From: Thiohalomonas denitrificans
Lineage (GTDB): Bacteria > Pseudomonadota > Gammaproteobacteria > Thiohalomonadales > Thiohalomonadaceae
NCBI GenBank assembly: GCA_020725115.1
Contig: DYFR01000027.1
Coordinates: 1-45,578 of the forward strand
Direction of reading: 5' to 3'
Length of the DNA stretch: 45,578 nt
The notes beneath the pieces are model-generated. The model saw only the letters and a list, made by a program, of their open reading frames with translations. It did not search any database and had not been told where the DNA came from. A program made the translations under genes and the position numbers. The first letter of the stretch is position 1, and each line of letters starts with the position of its first letter. Positions 38,401 through 45,578 of this stretch are shown in pieces.

Positions 38401-38986
38401 GGAATACGAGCAGCAGTCCGAGCGCAAGAATTATCTCGATGCCCAGAACAAGGATCTGGCCGAGGCGCTGGAGACGCTGGAAAATGCCATCCGCAAGATC
38501 GACCGCGAGACCCGCACCCGTTTCAAGGAAACCTTCGACAAGGTCAACAAGGGCATCCAGGAGAAGTTCCCGCGCCTGTTCGGCGGCGGCCATGCCTATC
38601 TGGAGCTGACCGGCGAAGATCTGCTAGATACCGGCGTTACCGTCATGGCACGCCCGCCCGGCAAGCGCAACAGCACCATCCATCTGCTGTCCGGCGGCGA
38701 GAAGGCGCTGACGGCGGTGGCCATGGTGTTCGCCATCTTCGAACTCAATCCGTCGCCATTCTGTATGCTCGACGAGGTGGACGCCCCGCTGGACGAGGCC
38801 AACGTCGGCCGCTTCTGTTCCATGGTGAAGGATATGTCGGAGCGGGTGCAGTTCATCTTCATCACCCACAACAAGGCGACCATGGAGCTGGCCACCCATC
38901 TTGCCGGTGTGACCATGCATGAGCCGGGCGTGTCGCGCATGGTGGCGGTGGACGTGGACGAGGCGGTGGAACTGGCCGCGGTATAA
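35489..38986 (+). CDS. smc: chromosome segregation ATPase SMC
   Basis: 1165-aa structural-maintenance-of-chromosomes protein that, with ScpA/ScpB, compacts and separates chromosomes. N-terminal head: MRLSKIKLSGFKSFVD and Walker A GPNGCGKS (31-38). Two long coiled-coil arms (about 170-490 and 660-1000, Gln/Glu/Arg rich) flank a hinge near 500-640. The C-terminal head has signature LSGGEKAL (about 1066-1073) and Walker B FCMLDEVDAPLD (about 1091-1102). It is full length. ATG 35489 gives the canonical N terminus. It is followed by zipA after 7 bp, so smc-zipA-ligA form an operon joining chromosome segregation, division and ligation. Confidence 0.97.
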   Translation: MRLSKIKLSGFKSFVDSTTITLPSNLVGVVGPNGCGKSNVIDAVRWVMGESSAKHLRGDSMADVIFNGSTSRKPVGQATIELVFDNSDGQLGGQYAQYGEISISRTVTRDGQSVYHLNGSRCRRRDITDIFLGTGLGPRSYAIIEQGTISRLIEARPEDLRVFLEEAAGISKYKERRRETETRMKHTRENLDRLNDLREELDKQLAHLQRQARTAERYKELKQEERLAKGQLQALRWRSMDGEARLVEGQISEQETALEAQLARQRNAEAGIERLREEHVESTDAFNGVQSTFYSVGADIARLEQSIHHARERRQQQQQDLNQVERSWNEAQSHMEADRRKIGELAATLSEQEPALETTQQEERLAAAAFAAAEEGMHTWQGQWDEFNHQAAESSQTAQVERARLQHLEQQANQQRQRLQRLDEEQKMLSTDTLEGEVTLLREQQAEEEMQTAGLQEQVSGCLNRIGTQREQNNETSAALDRLRAELHSRRGRHASLEALQQAALGKRQGAVTAWLERQGLAGAQRLAQGLTVDSGWERAVETVLGASLEAVCVDGIDPLAEVLQGLEQGYLTLFDTKASGITGGGTLAGKVQAPWNLAGLLGGIHAAENLAEALALRPRLAAHESVITRDGLWLGSSWLRVAREADEHAGVLQREQELRELNTVLAQLDQQVGETEQRLVDGREQLRRLEEEREALQRQLNEANRRSAEQKAQLSGKQARLEQIRQRHERLQAEAQELQRQQQEAEVEMEQARSRLHQALALMEDHAIRREELGREREERRTALEQAREQARTAREAAHGLALKLQGMRTERASTEQALERMESQLGMLAERREELRLVLGEGDAPIQVMAEELAAHLNRRMEVEKQLAEARKRVENIDHELRRLEHERLATERQVQEVRSALERLRMHGQELKVRRQTLHEAVTEAGFELEALLGELPEQADERGWEQQVDELGQKIQRLGPINLAAIEEYEQQSERKNYLDAQNKDLAEALETLENAIRKIDRETRTRFKETFDKVNKGIQEKFPRLFGGGHAYLELTGEDLLDTGVTVMARPPGKRNSTIHLLSGGEKALTAVAMVFAIFELNPSPFCMLDEVDAPLDEANVGRFCSMVKDMSERVQFIFITHNKATMELATHLAGVTMHEPGVSRMVAVDVDEAVELAAV

Positions 38987-38993
38987 CACGGTT

Positions 38994-41942
<2,949 letters not shown>

Positions 41943-41961
41943 CCACCATCAGGTGAACATA

Positions 41962-42840
41962 ATGCGCAAGGGCATAGTACTGGCGGGCGGTTCAGGCACA
42001 CGGCTGTATCCGTTGACGTTGACGGTAAGCAAGCAGCTGTTGCCGGTATACGACAAGCCGATGATCTACTACCCGATCAGCACTCTGCTGCTGGCCGGCA
42101 TCCGCGAGATATTGATCATCTCCACACCGCATGACTTGCCGCGCTTTCACGAGCTGCTGGGCGACGGCAGCCAGTGGGGCATCAGTTTCTCCTACGCCGA
42201 GCAGCCGCGGCCGGAAGGGCTGGCGCAGGCCTTTATCATCGGTCGCGATTTTGTCGGCAACAACCCCTCCGCCCTGATCCTGGGCGACAATATTTTCTAC
42301 GGCCACGAGCTGACCGATGACCTGCAGCGTGCCGGCACGCGCGATGCGGGGGCCACGGTGTTCGCCTACCGGGTGAAGAACGCACGTGCCTACGGCGTGG
42401 TGGATTTCGATGCCGAGGGGCGGGCGATCTCCATCGAGGAAAAACCGGCGCAACCGCGCTCCAACTATGCAGTCACCGGCCTTTATTTCTACGACAATCA
42501 GGTGCTCGACATCGCCCGTGAGATGAAACCCTCGCCGCGCGGCGAACTGGAGATCACTGACGTCAATCGCTGTTACCTGGAACGTAATGCACTGCAGGTG
42601 GAGGTGATGGGACGCGGTGCGGCCTGGCTGGACAGCGGCACTCACGAATCGTTGTTGCAGGCCAGTCTGTTCATCCAGACCATCGAGGAACGGCAGGGAC
42701 TCAAGATTTCATGCCCGGAGGAGATCGCCTATCGTATGGGCTACATCGACGCGGCACAGGTGGAGCGTATCGCCGCCCAGTATCGCAACAACGGCTACGG
42801 CGAATATCTGCGCCAAATGGTACAGGAGCGGATATTCTGA
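41962..42840 (+). CDS. rmlA: glucose-1-phosphate thymidylyltransferase
   Basis: 292-aa enzyme, first step of dTDP-L-rhamnose synthesis: glucose-1-phosphate plus dTTP to dTDP-glucose. The nucleotide loop [13 protein letters not shown] (about residues 7-19), [20 protein letters not shown], and [20 protein letters not shown] are diagnostic. Length matches E. coli RmlA (about 293 aa). AGGTGA at 41951-41956 supports ATG 41962; an in-frame ATG at 41929 lies in the repeat and is rejected. The stop overlaps the rmlC start (TGATG). Confidence 0.97.
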   Translation: MRKGIVLAGGSGTRLYPLTLTVSKQLLPVYDKPMIYYPISTLLLAGIREILIISTPHDLPRFHELLGDGSQWGISFSYAEQPRPEGLAQAFIIGRDFVGNNPSALILGDNIFYGHELTDDLQRAGTRDAGATVFAYRVKNARAYGVVDFDAEGRAISIEEKPAQPRSNYAVTGLYFYDNQVLDIAREMKPSPRGELEITDVNRCYLERNALQVEVMGRGAAWLDSGTHESLLQASLFIQTIEERQGLKISCPEEIAYRMGYIDAAQVERIAAQYRNNGYGEYLRQMVQERIF

Positions 42841-43385
42841 TGCGTTTCGTTCCCACCGCCATTGCCGAGGTGATCGTCATCGAGCCGCAGGTATTCGGTG
42901 ACGAGCGTGGTTTTTTTATGGAAACCTGGCACCGTGCCCGGTTCGCCGCCGCGGGTATCGACGCGGAATTCGTGCAAGACAATCACAGCCGCTCCGTGCA
43001 GGGAACCCTGCGCGGACTCCATTACCAGATACAACAGGCCCAGGGGAAGCTGGTGCGCGTGGTGCAGGGTGAGGTATTTGATGTGGCGGTGGATATGCGC
43101 CGCTCCTCGCCCACCTTCGGGCAGTGGGTAGGTGAAGTCCTGTCGGCAGAGAACAAACGCCAGATGTGGGTTCCCCCCGGTTTTGCCCACGGTTTTTACG
43201 TGCTCAGCGACAGCGCCGACTTCGTCTACAAGTGCACCGAGCTGTATGCCCCGGAACATGAGCGCTGCGTGCGCTGGGACGATGCCGATCTGTCCATCGA
43301 CTGGCCCCTGATGGCGGAGGCGCCGCTGGTCTCGGCCAAGGACGCGGCCGGTGCAGCGTTCCGCACGGCGGAGTGCTACCCATGA
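42840..43385 (+). CDS. rmlC: dTDP-4-dehydrorhamnose 3,5-epimerase
   Basis: 181-aa cupin-fold epimerase, third step of dTDP-L-rhamnose synthesis. Family motifs: DERGFFMETWH, QDNHSRSVQGTLRGLHYQ (catalytic His), VFDVAVDMRRSSPTFG, WVPPGFAHGFYVLSD and YKCTELYAPEHERCVRWDD. The start at 42840 overlaps the rmlA stop by one base, and the stop overlaps the rmlD start (ATGA), so rmlA-C-D are translationally coupled. Confidence 0.97.
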   Translation: MRFVPTAIAEVIVIEPQVFGDERGFFMETWHRARFAAAGIDAEFVQDNHSRSVQGTLRGLHYQIQQAQGKLVRVVQGEVFDVAVDMRRSSPTFGQWVGEVLSAENKRQMWVPPGFAHGFYVLSDSADFVYKCTELYAPEHERCVRWDDADLSIDWPLMAEAPLVSAKDAAGAAFRTAECYP

Positions 43386-44245
43386 AAGTGCTGGTTACCG
43401 GTGCCGGTGGCCAACTGGGACGCATGCTGTGCGCTGCCGCGCCGGCGGGTGTGACGCTGGATGCCCGCACCTCGGCGCAACTGGATGTCAGCGACCTGGC
43501 CGAGGTGAGCCGGGTGGTGGCGGAAACGCGGCCCGAGGTGATCATCAACGCCGCAGCCTATACCGCCGTCGATCGTGCCGAGCAGGAGCCGGGGCATGCC
43601 CATGCCGTCAATGCGCTGGGACCGGCGCATCTGGCCCAGGCGGCGACACAGTGCGCTGCCCGTTTCATACAGGTATCGACCGACTACGTGTTTGACGGCA
43701 CGTCGGCGCGGCCCTATCGCCCGCTCGACGCCTGCCACCCCCTGGGTGTCTATGGCGCCAGCAAGCGGGCGGGGGAGGAGGCGGTGCTGGCCAGCGCGGC
43801 GCAGGGATTGATCCTGCGCACCTCCTGGTTGTATGCGGCGCAGGGCAACAACTTTGTGCGTACCATGCTGCGCCTGATGACCGAGCGTGACGAGCTGGGC
43901 GTGGTGGCCGATCAGGTGGGCAGCCCCACCTGGGCCGGCACCCTGGCCCAGGCCTTGTGGGCGGCCGCGCAAAGATCGCAACTGCATGGCCTGTATCACT
44001 GGGCCGATTTGGGCGTGGCGTCCTGGTATGACTTCGCGGTGGCGATCCAGGAAGAGGCATTGACACTGGGGCTGCTGACGAAGGCAATCCCCATCCGCCC
44101 GCTGCGCAGCGAGGCGTATCCGACGCCGGCGCGCCGTCCCGCCTATAGCGTGCTGGATAGCGTTGATGCCCGCAGGGATTTTGCGGTCGACGGCATACAC
44201 TGGCGCGTGGCGTTACGATTGATGCTGAAGGAATTGGCTGGATAA
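43382..44245 (+). CDS. rmlD: dTDP-4-dehydrorhamnose reductase
   Basis: 287-aa extended short-chain dehydrogenase, last step giving dTDP-L-rhamnose with NAD(P)H. N-terminal Rossmann motif VTGAGGQLGRML, INAAAYTAVDRAE, STDYVFDG, and catalytic YGASKRAGEE (Tyr-x3-Lys) are seen, with PTWAGTLAQALW in the C-terminal substrate region. E. coli RmlD is 299 aa. The start at 43382 is coupled to rmlC; the frame opens at 43373 but that adds only three residues. A repeat element begins five bases after the stop and separates it from rmlB. Confidence 0.96.
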   Translation: MKVLVTGAGGQLGRMLCAAAPAGVTLDARTSAQLDVSDLAEVSRVVAETRPEVIINAAAYTAVDRAEQEPGHAHAVNALGPAHLAQAATQCAARFIQVSTDYVFDGTSARPYRPLDACHPLGVYGASKRAGEEAVLASAAQGLILRTSWLYAAQGNNFVRTMLRLMTERDELGVVADQVGSPTWAGTLAQALWAAAQRSQLHGLYHWADLGVASWYDFAVAIQEEALTLGLLTKAIPIRPLRSEAYPTPARRPAYSVLDSVDARRDFAVDGIHWRVALRLMLKELAG

Positions 44246-44250
44246 GCACA

Positions 44251-44373
44251 AATCCACCGCCGAGACGCAGAGGACGCGGAGAAATTCACGGTGCAAAAAA
44301 GTTCGGGGCGTCGCAGTGAATCGGGTGATGCATCCTACATAAGGCCCTTCTCTGCGTCTCAGCGGTGAAGATT
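44251..44373. repeat. inverted repeat element 2 (CACCGCYGAGACGCAGAG arms)
   Basis: Left arm 44255-44272 and right arm 44350-44367 (inverse complement) match at 17 of 18 positions. The left side continues as degenerate ~9-bp units (GAGACGCAG, AGGACGCGG, AGA). The 77-bp centre holds palindrome GATGCATC (44327-44334) and no gene. It starts 5 bp after the rmlD stop and ends about 20 bp before the rmlB ATG. Confidence 0.8.
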
Positions 44374-44387
44374 AGGAAACAAAACAC

Positions 44388-45477
<1,090 letters not shown>

Positions 45478-45479
<2 letters not shown>

Positions 45480-45578
45480 CAAGTAACAAGTTGCAAGTTA
45501 CAAGAAAAGGCGAAGAATCCTTGCTTGTCACTTGTCACTTGTCACTTGTCACTTGTCACTTGTCACTTGTCACTTGTC
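45478..45578. repeat. inverted heptanucleotide repeat element 3 (ACTTGTC units), cut by window end
   Basis: Left arm: four contiguous units 45478-45505 (GACAAGT, AACAAGT, TGCAAGT, TACAAGA). Spacer 45506-45522 includes AAGG/CCTT arms. Right arm: GCTTGTC then seven perfect ACTTGTC units (45523-45578), inverse complement of the left, running off the window. The rmlB stop (45477-45479) uses the first two bases of the left arm. Confidence 0.92.

Overview
The window reads as a chromosomal segment of a GC-rich gammaproteobacterium. It is densely packed core sequence with an accessory polysaccharide locus beginning at the right edge. The strongest taxonomic clues are gene orders: tRNA-Asp/ppiD/fabI/yejABEF/mltD/gloB/yafS/rnhA/dnaQ on the left, which from memory resembles the Pseudomonas order, and smc-zipA-ligA on the right. 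zipA is a gammaproteobacterial division gene. The presence of SMC rather than MukB argues against the enterobacteria and their relatives.

Layout. 1-100: end of a tRNA-Asp gene and its terminator. 140-4130: envelope folding (ppiD), a dicarboxylate/amino-acid symporter, and fabI on the other strand. 4273-9791: a tightly overlapping yejABEF peptide ABC importer, followed by a REP-type inverted pair. 9906-14383: mltD and gloB leftward, then yafS, rnhA and dnaQ rightward in one overlapping run. 14648-19660: a signalling and respiration block with cheW, cheV, apbE, a norE/norF-like pair, and an Aer-like PAS chemoreceptor. 19661-20207 has no convincing gene but holds a promoter, inverted repeats and a terminator. 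20208-24385: tRNA-Val, psiE-like gene, gltX, glnS, tRNA-Ala, tRNA-Glu. 24454-30568: an ornithine/lysine decarboxylase, then a leftward tetR-adaptor-RND efflux operon with a clear palindromic operator. 30735-34343: a small orphan gene, an SLC13/ArsB-type permease, cysZ and an FGGY sugar kinase. 34391-35331: a lipoprotein and queF, ending in overlapping stop codons. 35489-41878: smc, zipA, ligA. 41962-45479: dTDP-L-rhamnose synthesis in the order rmlA, rmlC, rmlD, then rmlB.

The most unusual signal is in the rml region. Three successive intergenic junctions (ligA/rmlA, rmlD/rmlB, and after rmlB) each carry an element of the same plan: repeat units on one side, a short spacer with a small palindrome, and the inverse complement on the other side. 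The unit differs each time: heptamer ATTCAAR, a degenerate purine-rich unit of about 9 bp, and heptamer ACTTGTC. Each begins on or within a few bases of the upstream stop codon. In ligA the repeat supplies the last ten residues and the stop.

Functional links seen here: cheW, cheV and the PAS receptor suggest energy taxis next to heme-copper oxidase accessory genes; gltX, glnS and tRNA-Glu group glutamate/glutamine charging; the four rml genes form a complete glucose-1-phosphate to dTDP-rhamnose pathway. Most functional calls rest on motifs and family knowledge read directly from the translations. No database search was made.
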